Source of the DNA: Streptomyces sp. NBC_01232
GTDB lineage: Bacteria > Actinomycetota > Actinomycetes > Streptomycetales > Streptomycetaceae
DNA length: 64,000 nt
Direction of reading: 5' to 3'
NCBI RefSeq assembly: GCF_035989885.1
Contig: NZ_CP108518.1
Coordinates: forward strand, 6,439,001 to 6,503,000
Below the pieces are notes generated by a model. It did not search any database, was not told the DNA's origin, and was given only the letters and a program-made list of their open reading frames with translations. A program made the translations under genes and the position numbers. This document shows, one piece after another, positions 54,975-63,112 of the stretch; position 1 is the stretch's first letter, and the number at the start of each line of letters is the position of its first letter.

Positions 54975-56075
54975 TCAACGCCCGGTGCGCAGTCCGACGA
55001 CCGCTCCGCGGAACTCCAGGCTCCGGGAGGCGGCTTCCAGGATGTCCAGCACCTTCAGTCCCGCCCGGCCGTCGGTCAGCGGCGGCCGCCCCGTCCTGAT
55101 GGACGCGGCGAACTCCTCGACCATGCTGCGCAGGGCCTCCTTCTCACCGATCGCGGGCGCCACCATGTCGCCGGTCCGGTAGGAGACGAGCATGTCCCGG
55201 CGCTCGTCCGCGCCGATCTCCTGCGGGGTGCTCAGGTCCACTCCGCGGTCGAACACCGCGACCCGCTGCGTGGGGTTGAGGTCGTCCCACACCAGGGTGC
55301 GCTTGGAGCCGCCGACCATGGTGGTGCGCACCTTGGTCGGGGAGAGCCAGTTGACGTGCACGTGCGCGATGGCGCCGGTGTTCAGCTGGAGCGTCAGATA
55401 GGCCACGCAGGACTGGCCGGCCCCGATCGGATCGGCTCCGTGGGCTGCGACGGCGACCGGCCGGACGTGGTCCGGGAGAATGAAGTCCAGGACGGACAGG
55501 TCGTGGGGGGCGAGGTCCCACAGGACGTCGATGTCCTTCTGGACGAGCCCCAGGTTGATCCGTACCGAGTCCACGTAGTGGATGTCGCCGAGTTCGCCGG
55601 AGCGGACCATCTCCCGGATCCGGCCCACCGCCGGGGTGTAGCAGTACGTGTGGTCGCACATCAGGGTGAGACCGCGTTCCTCGGCCTCGTTCACCAGCCG
55701 CAGCCCGTCCTCGTACGTGGCCGCGAGGGGCTTCTCCACGAGGACGTGCTTCCCGGCGCGCAGGGCGGCCAGAGCGACGTCCAGGTGCGTACCGGCCGGA
55801 GTGGCCACCGCGACCGCGTCGACGTCCGGGTCGGCGAGGACCGCCTCGTAGTCGTCGGTCGCCTGGACCGTGGAGTAGGCGCCGAGCACCTGCCGGGCGC
55901 GGTCGACGTTCAGGTCGCAGAGCCACCGCAGCCGGAACTGCTCGCTGGACTGGAAGTTGCGGACGAGATTGGGGCCCCAGTAGCCCGCACCGACCACGGC
56001 GACGCCTAAGGGGCCCGCGGACCCCCGGCCGTTGCCGCCGGCGCTCTGCTCCGCGTCCTTCGCGGTGTCCTTCAC
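54975..56075 (-). CDS. Gfo/Idh/MocA-family sugar-nucleotide oxidoreductase (WbpB-like)
   Basis: A 366-residue oxidoreductase with NAD motif 'VAVVGAGYWGPNLVRNF', 'ATPAGTHLDVALAALRAGKHVLVEKPLA' (catalytic E-K-P) and 'MCDHTYCYTPAVGRIREMV', 'VLWDLAPHDLSVLDF' in the C-terminal domain. Members of this type include WbpB/WlbA, which oxidise C-3 of UDP-GlcNAcA. GTG 56075 was chosen for its GGAAGGGGAA site; the upstream ATG at 56099 lacks one. It is the first gene of a seven-gene minus-strand unit and its upstream region contains a 14-bp palindrome. Confidence 0.88.
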   Translation of the reverse strand: MKDTAKDAEQSAGGNGRGSAGPLGVAVVGAGYWGPNLVRNFQSSEQFRLRWLCDLNVDRARQVLGAYSTVQATDDYEAVLADPDVDAVAVATPAGTHLDVALAALRAGKHVLVEKPLAATYEDGLRLVNEAEERGLTLMCDHTYCYTPAVGRIREMVRSGELGDIHYVDSVRINLGLVQKDIDVLWDLAPHDLSVLDFILPDHVRPVAVAAHGADPIGAGQSCVAYLTLQLNTGAIAHVHVNWLSPTKVRTTMVGGSKRTLVWDDLNPTQRVAVFDRGVDLSTPQEIGADERRDMLVSYRTGDMVAPAIGEKEALRSMVEEFAASIRTGRPPLTDGRAGLKVLDILEAASRSLEFRGAVVGLRTGR

Positions 56076-56442
56076 AGCGTTCCCCTTCCTTCCGCGCACG
56101 CCGGACGGCGTGTCGCCAACTCATGGCCGGGACGCGTGTGATGGAGGGAAGTGCCGTCGACGGCAGCCCGGACGCCTGCGCGTCGCGTGCGTGACCTGCT
56201 CAACGGTGATGGCCCCCCACAACCGATGCTCTCTGCGATTCGCGTGCTTTCGCCCCCCGGCCCGGCAGCCTGTTCCCCACAAGCAGCCGAACCCGTACCC
56301 CTTGCCGCTCCGGGCCGTCCCGGCCCGTTCCGGATTCCGGCGTCGCCGAAGCGTGCCGAATCCGGTCGGCGCCGCTCAATCTAGTCCACCGGGCCTACCC
56401 CCGGGCAGAGTTGGCGGAATCGCGTGGAGCGGGTGTTCGAGC
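56076..56442. other. Divergent intergenic region, sugar operon / glycosyltransferase
   Basis: About 370 bases between the Gfo/Idh gene and the 56443 glycosyltransferase. It holds CACGCC-ggac-GGCGTG (56097-56112), a small hairpin in the likely leader of the minus operon, and the palindrome at 56152-56165. The rest has no recognised signals; open frames crossing it lack ribosome sites. Confidence 0.5.
56152..56165. promoter_or_regulatory. 14-bp perfect palindrome, candidate operator
   Basis: TGCCGTCGACGGCA lies 77 bases upstream of the first gene of the minus-strand sugar operon. It is a perfect palindrome in an otherwise unremarkable divergent region, placed where an operator could act. No regulator is known for it. 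Confidence 0.35.
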
Positions 56443-57384
56443 ATGCATACTGCCCGGGTGACCAGCATCGTGATACCGGCCCACAACGAAGGCCGGGTCA
56501 TCGGCCGGCTCCTCGACGCACTCCTGGCCGACACCTCGGCGGCCGGACCCGACATCGTCGTGGTGTGTAACGGCTGTACGGACGACACCGCCCGCGTGGC
56601 GGGTGCGCGCGGCGACCGCGTACGCGTGGTGGAGATCCCGACTCCCTCGAAACATCTGGCACTTCGGGCCGGCGACGAGCACGCCCGGGGCTTTCCCCGG
56701 CTCTACGTGGACGCGGACGTGGTCGTCGGGGCCGCCGACGTACGGGCCCTCGTGAGCACCCTCGACCGGAGCCCGGCCCTCCTCGCCGCGGCCCCGGGCC
56801 GGGACATCCCGCTGGCCGGCTGCGCGTGGCCGGTCCGGGCCTACTACCGGGTGTGGCAGAAGCTGCCCGCCGTCCGGGAGGGCCTGTTCGGCCGGGGGGT
56901 CATCGCCGTGTCCGAGGCCGGGCACGCGCGGATCGCCGCACTGCCCCCGCTGATGGCCGACGACCTGGCCGCGTCCCTCGCCTTCGGGCCGGGCGAGCGG
57001 CGCGTGGTCGAGGAGGCCCGGGTCGTCGTCCATCCGCCGCGCACCTGGTCCGACCTGATCAGGCGCCGGGTCCGCGCCGCGACCTCCTCCGCCGAGTTCG
57101 AGCGCTTCCAGGCGGCGGAACGGGCCGGTTCGCACGCGGGGGAGCGGGTGCCGGAGCGGGTGCCGGAGCAGGCGCCGGAGCAGGCGCCGGAGCGGGCGGT
57201 CGCGCCGTCCGCGCGCACCGGCACGGCCGATCTGCGCGCCCTGCTGCGGGCCCAGCCGGCGCTGCTGCCCGGGGTGGTGGTGTTCGTGGTGGCCGCGCTC
57301 GCCGCCCGCCGGGGGTCCCGGAAGGCGATCCGCGACCAGGACTTCTCCACCTGGCTCCGGGACGAGAGCAGCAGGCAGGGCTGA
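56443..57384 (+). CDS. GT2-family glycosyltransferase with C-terminal hydrophobic segment
   Basis: A 313-residue protein with GT-A motifs 'TSIVIPAHNEGRVIGRLLDALLAD', 'IVVVCNGCTDDTARVA' and 'LYVDADVVVGAADV' (D-x-D). A linker near 230-250 is made of four 12-bp repeats encoding PERVPEQAPEQ-type units, followed by a hydrophobic segment ('LLPGVVVFVVAALAA'), so the enzyme may be membrane-attached. ATG 56443 is used here; GTG 56458 is possible. It is divergent from the minus-strand sugar operon and closes the exopolysaccharide locus. Confidence 0.82.
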   Translation: MHTARVTSIVIPAHNEGRVIGRLLDALLADTSAAGPDIVVVCNGCTDDTARVAGARGDRVRVVEIPTPSKHLALRAGDEHARGFPRLYVDADVVVGAADVRALVSTLDRSPALLAAAPGRDIPLAGCAWPVRAYYRVWQKLPAVREGLFGRGVIAVSEAGHARIAALPPLMADDLAASLAFGPGERRVVEEARVVVHPPRTWSDLIRRRVRAATSSAEFERFQAAERAGSHAGERVPERVPEQAPEQAPERAVAPSARTGTADLRALLRAQPALLPGVVVFVVAALAARRGSRKAIRDQDFSTWLRDESSRQG

Positions 57385-57500
57385 ACCCGAGACGGGCGGC
57401 CGAATCCCGCTGTACGCACCACAGTTGGCCCGTACACCCATTAGGGTTCCACTCGCACGTTCGAGTGAACTCAGTCCGTCGGCACCGGGAGCTCCAGAGC

Positions 57501-58892
57501 ATGTACCTCGCGGACCGCTCCGCGCCCGCGGGCGCGAAGCCCGCACCGGACGACCGGGGACCCGCCCGGGCTCCCGCGGTCGCCTCCACCGTCCTCGCCC
57601 TGGGCACGGTCAGCATGATCACCGACATCTCCTCCGAGATGGTCACCGCCGTCCTGCCCCTGTACCTGATCGCCGGGCTGGGCCTCAGTCCCCTCGGCTT
57701 CGGGGCGCTCGACGGCGTCTACAACGGGGTGAGCGCCCTGGTGCAGCTGACCGGCGGCCACCTGGCCGACCGGGTCCGCAACCACAAGCTGATCGCCGGC
57801 ATCGGCTACGGCCTGTCGGCGCTGTGCAAACCGCTGCTGCTGTTCGCCCACAGCCTGGGCCCGATCAGCGTGATCCTCACCCTGGAACGCACCGGCAAGG
57901 GGCTGCGCACCGCACCGCGCGACGCGCTGATCTCCCTGTCCACACCACCCGAGTTACAGGGGCGGGCCTTCGGCGTGCACCGGGCCATGGACACCACCGG
58001 CGCGCTGCTCGGCCCGCTCGCCGCGTTCCTCATCCTGAGCGTCGCGGTCGACGGCTACGACGCCGTTTTCGGCGTCAGCGCCTGCGTCGCCGTGCTCGGC
58101 GTCGTGGTGCTCATGCTCTTCGTCCCGTCCGGCGGCGCAGACCCGCAGCCCCGGCCGTCCCGGCAGCCCCGGCCGCCGGGGCCCCGGCCGTCCGGCGACG
58201 CCACAGCCACTGCCACCGCCACCGACACCCCCATCGTTGCCGCCGGCGCGGACCGCCCGGCCCCCGTCCGCCTGCGCGACGCACTGGGCCTGCTGCGGCT
58301 GCCCCGCCTGCGCAACCTGGCGATCTGCGCCGTCCTGCTGGGCCTGACCACCGTCAGCGACGCCTTCGTCTACCTCCTCCTGCAACGCCGCACCGGCATC
58401 GGCGACCAGTGGTTCCCGCTCCTGCCGCTGGGCACCGCCGCCGTGTTCCTGCTGCTCGCCGTGCCCGCCGGGGCCCTCGCCGACCGGATCGGCCGGCGCA
58501 CGGTGTTCCTCACCGGGCACGCCCTCCTGCTGGCCGGCTACGCGCTGCTGCTGTGGGCCCCCGCCTGGCCGGCGCTGCCCTACCTCGTCCTCGCGCTGCA
58601 CGGCATGTTCTACGCCGCCACCGACGGGGTGCTGCCCGCCGCCGTCGCCGCCACCGTTCCCGGGGAGCTGCGCGCCACCGGCCTCGCCCTCGTCGGCACC
58701 GGCCAGGCCCTGGCCCGCTTCGGCTGCTCGCTGGCCTTCGGCGGGGCGTGGACGCTGTGGGGCACCGGCCCGGCCCTGGCCGCCGCCGCGGCGGGCCTGC
58801 TCTGCTGCGCGGCCGTCGCCGGCTTCGTCCTGCGTCCGGCGGCCGCGCCGGACGCCGCCCACCCCGAACCGACCCGAACCCGAAGCGCGTGA
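57501..58892 (+). CDS. MFS transporter (DHA1-like, 12 TM)
   Basis: A 463-residue protein with about 12 membrane segments in two halves and a cytoplasmic loop (about 205-250) rich in Pro, Thr and Ala. The first loop 'GGHLADRVRNHKLIAGIGYG' and the second half 'GALADRIGRRTVFLTGHALL' are the MFS motif A copies; 'RTGKGLRTAPRDALISL' is typical of the YfmO/SotB-like proton-driven exporters. The ATG at 57501 was chosen; the frame continues upstream through the glycosyltransferase gene without support. The next gene follows 10 bases later and is probably cotranscribed. The substrate is unknown. Confidence 0.88.
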   Translation: MYLADRSAPAGAKPAPDDRGPARAPAVASTVLALGTVSMITDISSEMVTAVLPLYLIAGLGLSPLGFGALDGVYNGVSALVQLTGGHLADRVRNHKLIAGIGYGLSALCKPLLLFAHSLGPISVILTLERTGKGLRTAPRDALISLSTPPELQGRAFGVHRAMDTTGALLGPLAAFLILSVAVDGYDAVFGVSACVAVLGVVVLMLFVPSGGADPQPRPSRQPRPPGPRPSGDATATATATDTPIVAAGADRPAPVRLRDALGLLRLPRLRNLAICAVLLGLTTVSDAFVYLLLQRRTGIGDQWFPLLPLGTAAVFLLLAVPAGALADRIGRRTVFLTGHALLLAGYALLLWAPAWPALPYLVLALHGMFYAATDGVLPAAVAATVPGELRATGLALVGTGQALARFGCSLAFGGAWTLWGTGPALAAAAAGLLCCAAVAGFVLRPAAAPDAAHPEPTRTRSA

Positions 58893-58902
58893 GGCCCTCC
58901 AG

Positions 58903-59922
58903 ATGACGCTGTCCAAGTCACGCCGCCTGCTCGTCCTCGCGGTGGCGGTACTGCTGCTCGGGGGCCTCGCGGCCGCCCTGGTGCTGCGCGCCGCCTCACG
59001 CGACGACACCCCCTCCGCGGACGGCCCGTCGATCGCCGCCGGGGCCGTCACGCTCACCCGGCCCGGCACCCTGACCTTCCTCAACGGCGTGCAGGGCCCG
59101 CACCGCGGCGCCCTCGCCTCGGTCCCGGCCGACGCGCCCGACTCCGGGCGGACCGCCTCCGAGCTCAACTGCCAGCGCTTCTACGCCGCCGCGGGCACCG
59201 GCGTGTGCCTGCGCTCCACGCCGGGGGCGCTCGCCCAGGACAACAAGGCGCTGATCGTCGACGCCGAACTGCGCACCCTGCGCAGCTTCCCCCTCGCGGG
59301 CACCCCCAGCCGGGCCCGGGTCTCGCCCAGCGGCCGGTTCGCCGCCTGGACCGTCTTCGTCTCCGGCGAGTCCTACGGCGCCGCCTTCTTCTCCACCCGT
59401 ACCGCGATCGCGGACACCCGCACCGGGAAGCTGGAGGCGAACCTGGAGGAGTTCGCCATCTCCATGGACGGCCGGGAGTACCGCGCGCAGGACGTGAACT
59501 TCTGGGGGGTCACCTTCTCCAAGGACGACGACACCTTCTACGCCACCCTCTCCACCGCCGGCGAGACCCACCTGGTCAAGGGCTCGATCTCGGGGCGCAG
59601 CGTCACCACCCTCGCCAGGAACGTCGAATGCCCGTCGCTGTCCCCGGACGAGACGCGCATCGCGTACAAGAAGCGGGTCCGGGCCGGAGCCTCGCTCTGG
59701 CGCGAGCACGTGATGGACCTCGGGACGCTCCAGGAGCACACGCTCGCGGAGAAGCGCAGCGTGGACGACCAGGCCGCCTGGCTCGACGACCGTACGCTCG
59801 CCTACGCCCTGCCCACCGACGGCGCCGCCGACAGCACGGACCTGTGGACCGTCCCCGCCGACGGCAGCGGCGCCCCGCAGCTGCTGGCCCCGGGGGCCTC
59901 CTCCCCGGCCCGCCTGGGCTGA
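58903..59922 (+). CDS. TolB-like beta-propeller protein, membrane-anchored
   Basis: A 339-residue protein with an N-terminal signal-anchor (about 8-30, 'LLVLAVAVLLLGGLAAALVL') and an extracytoplasmic domain of repeated PD40/TolB-like blades ('SRARVSPSGRFAAWTVF', 'VTFSKDDDTFYATL', 'ECPSLSPDETRIAYKKR', 'QAAWLDDRTLAYALP'). It is coupled in position to the MFS exporter upstream. Probably a surface protein that binds a ligand or partner; no catalytic site is visible. Confidence 0.82.
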   Translation: MTLSKSRRLLVLAVAVLLLGGLAAALVLRAASRDDTPSADGPSIAAGAVTLTRPGTLTFLNGVQGPHRGALASVPADAPDSGRTASELNCQRFYAAAGTGVCLRSTPGALAQDNKALIVDAELRTLRSFPLAGTPSRARVSPSGRFAAWTVFVSGESYGAAFFSTRTAIADTRTGKLEANLEEFAISMDGREYRAQDVNFWGVTFSKDDDTFYATLSTAGETHLVKGSISGRSVTTLARNVECPSLSPDETRIAYKKRVRAGASLWREHVMDLGTLQEHTLAEKRSVDDQAAWLDDRTLAYALPTDGAADSTDLWTVPADGSGAPQLLAPGASSPARLG

Positions 59923-59932
59923 CGCACCGCAG

Positions 59933-59978
59933 GCGGACCGGGGAGACGGGCCTCCTGGAGCGATCAGGCCCGGTCCGC
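59933..59978. terminator. Hairpin between convergent genes
   Basis: GCGGACCGGG (59933-59942) pairs perfectly with CCCGGTCCGC (59969-59978), and an inner GGCCT/AGGCC pair extends it. The right arm is inside the last codons of the convergent hydrolase gene. It can act as a terminator for the TolB-like gene and perhaps both. Confidence 0.55.
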
Positions 59979-60824
59979 GAAGGCCCGCACCCGTTCGACC
60001 AGTGCGGCGTTGTCGCGGATCCACCCGTAGTGCCTGCTGCCCGGGGTGCCTTCGCCGAGCACGAGTTCCCAGTGCGTCACGCGTGCGCTCGTGAGCTTGT
60101 CGCAGAGCCCCCGCACCCCTGCGGGCGGGGCCATGCCGTCGCCCCGTACGGTCACCGCCAGCACCGGCAGGTCCATCCGGGCCAGGCCGGGCTCGAAGTC
60201 CTCGGGCGAGGACGGCACGTCGTAGCGGCCCGTGCGGACCTGGGTGGCCATGTCCCGCAGCACCTGCGCGCTGTCGTTGCCCAGCACCTTGATGCGCCGG
60301 CCGGGGAAGTAGCCGTACACGGAGGCGAAGGCGGCCGCGAGGTGGAACCCCGCGAGCATCCCCAGGCTCTGCGGAAACGGCCAGCCGCGGTAGTGGCAGG
60401 ACGGGGCCCCCACCAGGACCGCGCCCGCGGCCATGTGCGGCTCCCGGCCGAGGTAGAGCGTGCCGAGCTGCCCTCCGAGGCTGTGCCCCAACAGCAGGCG
60501 CGGCGCCCCCGGGAAGGCGGCCGCGACCGCCCGGAACAGCGCGGGCAGGTCGTACGCCACCATCTCGTGGTAGCCGTAGCGCACTCCGCGCCGCACGCGG
60601 ACCGAGCTCGTGCCCTGCCCCCGCAACTCGCCGACGGCCACCTGGAACCCGGCCCCTGCGAGCGCTTCCGCCAGCGGGGTGTAGGAGGCGGCCCGGGTGC
60701 CCATCGCGGGCAGGCACACCACCACCGGGGCCGACGGCTCGTCGGGCCTTCGGTGGAACCGGACTTGAGCCGTGGCGCCGTCCTCGGCGCGCACGGTCTC
60801 CGTGGTCACTTCGGTGGACGACAC
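59964..60824 (-). CDS. Alpha/beta-hydrolase
   Basis: A 286-residue hydrolase with 'VVVCLPAMGTRAASYTPLAEALA' (oxyanion region), nucleophile elbow G-H-S-L-G-G with Ser115, and a late 'RHYGWIRDNAALVERVRAF' holding the probable catalytic His; an Asp lies in 'VTVRGDGMAPP'. It resembles the serine aminopeptidase/monoacylglycerol-lipase-like group. GTG 60824 has a GGGAGG site 7 bases upstream; the long upstream frame was rejected. Monocistronic. Substrate unknown. Confidence 0.85.
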   Translation of the reverse strand: MSSTEVTTETVRAEDGATAQVRFHRRPDEPSAPVVVCLPAMGTRAASYTPLAEALAGAGFQVAVGELRGQGTSSVRVRRGVRYGYHEMVAYDLPALFRAVAAAFPGAPRLLLGHSLGGQLGTLYLGREPHMAAGAVLVGAPSCHYRGWPFPQSLGMLAGFHLAAAFASVYGYFPGRRIKVLGNDSAQVLRDMATQVRTGRYDVPSSPEDFEPGLARMDLPVLAVTVRGDGMAPPAGVRGLCDKLTSARVTHWELVLGEGTPGSRHYGWIRDNAALVERVRAFADRA

Positions 60825-60936
60825 CGCAGGCCTCCCTCGCTCCTGGTCATCCTGCGCTCTGCGCGGAGCACGTTCAACAGCCGGATCACGCCGGGCGTCC
60901 GGACCCGGCGGCTGCGGCCGCATCGCGGAGCGTGTG

Positions 60937-61464
60937 ATGATCCCTGCCGTGACCCCCACCGGTATCGAATTCCTCGCCTCGTTCGTCAGGACCGGACGCC
61001 TGCACGGGATCGGCATCGGCTCCACCCTCGACGAGGCCGGCCGGGCCGTCCGGCACCGCTTCGTCGACGTCGTCGATGAGGGCGGCGAGTCGCTGCGCCG
61101 CGACCACGGGTTCGTCGAGCTCTACTTCAACCCCGTCCCCGGCGGCGGGTGGGTGATGTCCGGCGGATCCGTCGAGCTCCACCGGCTCGCCCCCGGCCAC
61201 GGCGCGGCGCAGGAATGGGCCCGGACGACGGGGGTCGGGTTCCCCCGTCACGTCGCGTGGGAGACCCTGCGCGCGGAACTCGCGCGGGTCCCCGGCGCCC
61301 CGGAACTGACGGTCGGCGATCAGGGCGGCTTCCTCGAACACCGGGCGGCCGCGTCCGGCGTCTCCGTGATCGTCGTGGACGACGAGGAGGAGGAGCGGGG
61401 CTGCCACCCGGGCCACGGCGACGTGTGGAGCGTCAGCCTGTGGGGACCCGTCCCGGCGCGGTGA
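60937..61464 (+). CDS. Conserved hypothetical acidic protein
   Basis: A 175-residue soluble protein, acidic and without signal peptide. 'GIGIGSTLDEAGRAVRHRFVDVVDEGGESLRRDHGFVELYFNP' gives a compact alpha/beta look like small immunity or SUKH-type proteins, but no certain family was recognised. The ATG at 60937 has a GGAG site six bases upstream; GTG 60949 is an alternative. It is divergent from the hydrolase gene with a 112-base gap. Confidence 0.6.
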   Translation: MIPAVTPTGIEFLASFVRTGRLHGIGIGSTLDEAGRAVRHRFVDVVDEGGESLRRDHGFVELYFNPVPGGGWVMSGGSVELHRLAPGHGAAQEWARTTGVGFPRHVAWETLRAELARVPGAPELTVGDQGGFLEHRAAASGVSVIVVDDEEEERGCHPGHGDVWSVSLWGPVPAR

Positions 61465-61600
61465 CCGCCGGTCCGGGCGCGGCGTTCGCCCCGACGGGCA
61501 GGGGCGGTGCGCCGGATCAAGGGGGTGGCCCGTCTGGGCCGGTCGGGTGCTTGACCCGCCCCGGGCGATTGGGTGCTCCCCGATCGGGCACCTGCAGACC

Positions 61601-61972
61601 ATGGCCTTCGAACATCCTGCGGAGAAGGGCGGGCGGGGGCGGCTCGGCCGCTTCGAGAAGCTGGCCGAGCTGGCCTCCAACTTCACCAGCTCCGCCGTCT
61701 TCTCCGTGTTCTGCGTCCTGCTGGTGGCCGCCTTCGTCGGAGCCCATCTGGCGCATGTGAGCACGAGCTGGCAGCACCTGCTCGGCGACGCGATGGGCGC
61801 GGTCGCCCTGCTGCTCCTGGCCCTGCTGAAGAATTCCGAGCGCAGGGCCGAGCACGCGATCCAGCTCAAGCTCGACGCCATCGCGGCCGCGCTCCTGGAG
61901 CAGTACGAGGGCGAGCCGGGCCGCGCGCACAGGGACCTCGCCAAGGCCATCGGGATCGAGGAGGGCGAGTAG
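61601..61972 (+). CDS. Low-affinity iron permease family protein, short
   Basis: A 123-residue membrane protein with two hydrophobic segments (about 27-45 and 57-77) and a helical cytoplasmic tail ('ERRAEHAIQLKLDAIAAALLEQ'). 'FEKLAELASNFTSSAVFSVFCVLLVAAFVGAH', then a short loop and 'LLALLKNSERRAEHAIQLKLD', match the small bacterial low-affinity iron permease (Fet4-like) proteins. Whether these transport iron is doubtful; the family name is used. ATG 61601 was chosen by homology over 61547. Confidence 0.72.
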   Translation: MAFEHPAEKGGRGRLGRFEKLAELASNFTSSAVFSVFCVLLVAAFVGAHLAHVSTSWQHLLGDAMGAVALLLLALLKNSERRAEHAIQLKLDAIAAALLEQYEGEPGRAHRDLAKAIGIEEGE

Positions 61973-62087
61973 CGGCAGCGTCCGGCCACCCCCTGGGCCC
62001 CGTCCGGCGGATCATGGCCGGGGCCACGACGTCCGGCGCGGCACCTCGCCGCGTTGCCGAAACGCCCGACAGCCGCGTTCTCGCGGG

Positions 62088-62205
62088 ATGCCGCAGGCGG
62101 TCCCGGCGGAGAAGGACGCGGCCGACGACAGAGTCTCGCTGGTGTCGGTCGACTCGACGATCGTACGAGCCCACCAGCACGCCACGGAGGGCTTTCGAGG
62201 GTGCT
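62088..62205 (+). pseudogene. IS5-family transposase remnant
   Basis: A fragment of about 38 codons reads '...VSLVSVDSTIVRAHQHATEGFRG'. The S-V-D-S-T-(I/V)-V-R-A-H-Q-H-A block is a hallmark of IS5-type transposases around the first catalytic Asp. Neither the upstream nor downstream parts are present, so this is a decayed or partly deleted insertion. The surrounding 280 bases hold no intact gene. Confidence 0.8.
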
Positions 62206-62250
62206 TCGGATCGGCCACCATGGAGGTCCGTCGGCGATCCGAGGGTGGGG

Positions 62251-62748
62251 ATGAGCGAGAGCAGGGACGTTCTGGACGGGCAACCGGAGCAGGTCGGACC
62301 CGCGCCGTGGCTGGCGTTGGCCTGTCTGGCCGGGCTGCTTCTGGCCTACGTCGTGCTGACGAACTTCACCGGAGAGCTGCGGGCGGCGCTGTGGGGCGAT
62401 TCCGGGACCGTGACCGAAGCCGACTGCCGGACGCACGACAACACCGTGGCCAATGCGGGAACGTCGACGTCCTGCTCGGGTGCCTTCACCCCGGACGACG
62501 GCGGCTCGTCGTTCGACGTCCCCGTCGAGGGCGACATAGATGCGCAACCGGTCCGTGCGTGGCTGGTGGACGGTACGTCCGGCACCGCGTACGTCTCACC
62601 GACGGTGTGGGCGGGGGTGCTCCCGGTGGGACTGTCCCTCCTCCTGACCGCTCTCCCGGCGGCGGTGACGGTGAAGCACGTGCGCCGCGCCCACGCACAA
62701 CGCCCTGGAGAGCCTCTGCAAGGATCAGACCCAGAGCCGCGTGCGTGA
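62251..62748 (+). CDS. Hypothetical two-TM membrane protein
   Basis: A 165-residue protein with an N-terminal membrane segment (about 18-38), an extracytoplasmic domain of about 80 residues with two cysteines and acidic Ser/Gly-rich stretches, and a second membrane segment (about 118-140) followed by a basic tail. The topology resembles small Streptomyces DUF3592-like proteins, but the match is loose. ATG 62251 has a GAGGGTGGGG site. It lies just after the IS5 remnant. Function unknown. Confidence 0.6.
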   Translation: MSESRDVLDGQPEQVGPAPWLALACLAGLLLAYVVLTNFTGELRAALWGDSGTVTEADCRTHDNTVANAGTSTSCSGAFTPDDGGSSFDVPVEGDIDAQPVRAWLVDGTSGTAYVSPTVWAGVLPVGLSLLLTALPAAVTVKHVRRAHAQRPGEPLQGSDPEPRA

Positions 62749-62870
62749 TCGACGACGACGCGCAGGAAGGGTTCGGCGCGCACGTCACCCGGCTCGACAC
62801 CGACAGGCCGGGCCTCTGGCCAGGGGAACGGCCCACGGCCGACGCCGGGCTCGATCGACAGGACACCTAG
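62745..62870 (+). CDS. Possible 41-codon coupled small ORF
   Basis: GTG 62745 overlaps the preceding stop (GTGA) and opens a 41-codon frame 'VIDDDAQEGFGAHVTRLDTD...GLDRQDT' ending at TAG just before the inverted repeat. The composition is ordinary for local DNA. It may be a real small protein, a remnant, or chance. Confidence 0.3.
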   Translation: MIDDDAQEGFGAHVTRLDTDRPGLWPGERPTADAGLDRQDT

Positions 62871-62938
62871 GTCCTGTCGTCAAAGTCCCGCCTGGCCCGC
62901 GGCGCCCGGCCCGACCGGCGCTACTTCGACGACAGGAC
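62871..62938. repeat. MITE-like element with 15-bp inverted ends
   Basis: GTCCTGTCGTCAAAG at 62871-62885 is inverted as CTTCGACGACAGGAC at 62924-62938, 14 of 15 bases pairing. The 68-bp unit has no coding capacity. The ends resemble terminal repeats of Streptomyces IS5-type elements, whose transposase remnant is nearby. GACAGGAC (62857-62864) adds a further inverted copy just outside the left end. Confidence 0.6.
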
Positions 62939-63112
62939 GTAGGGCCGAGCGGACGCCGAAACGGCGCTTTCGAGTGACTCCCCGCGCGGCCTCGGCCATG
63001 GGCGCCCCGGACTCCCCGACCATCTCAGGCGGCCGGTCATGTTCCGGCCACGGGCCGCCGACCAGGCCGGGCACCGCGCACGCGCGGCTCCGGGCCGCCG
63101 CTGGGAGATCCC

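Noticed and set aside
54919..54978. Extending the epimerase to TTG 54978
   Set aside because: It gives a TTGA overlap but has a poor ribosome site and adds 20 residues before the normal family start; kept as an alternative only.
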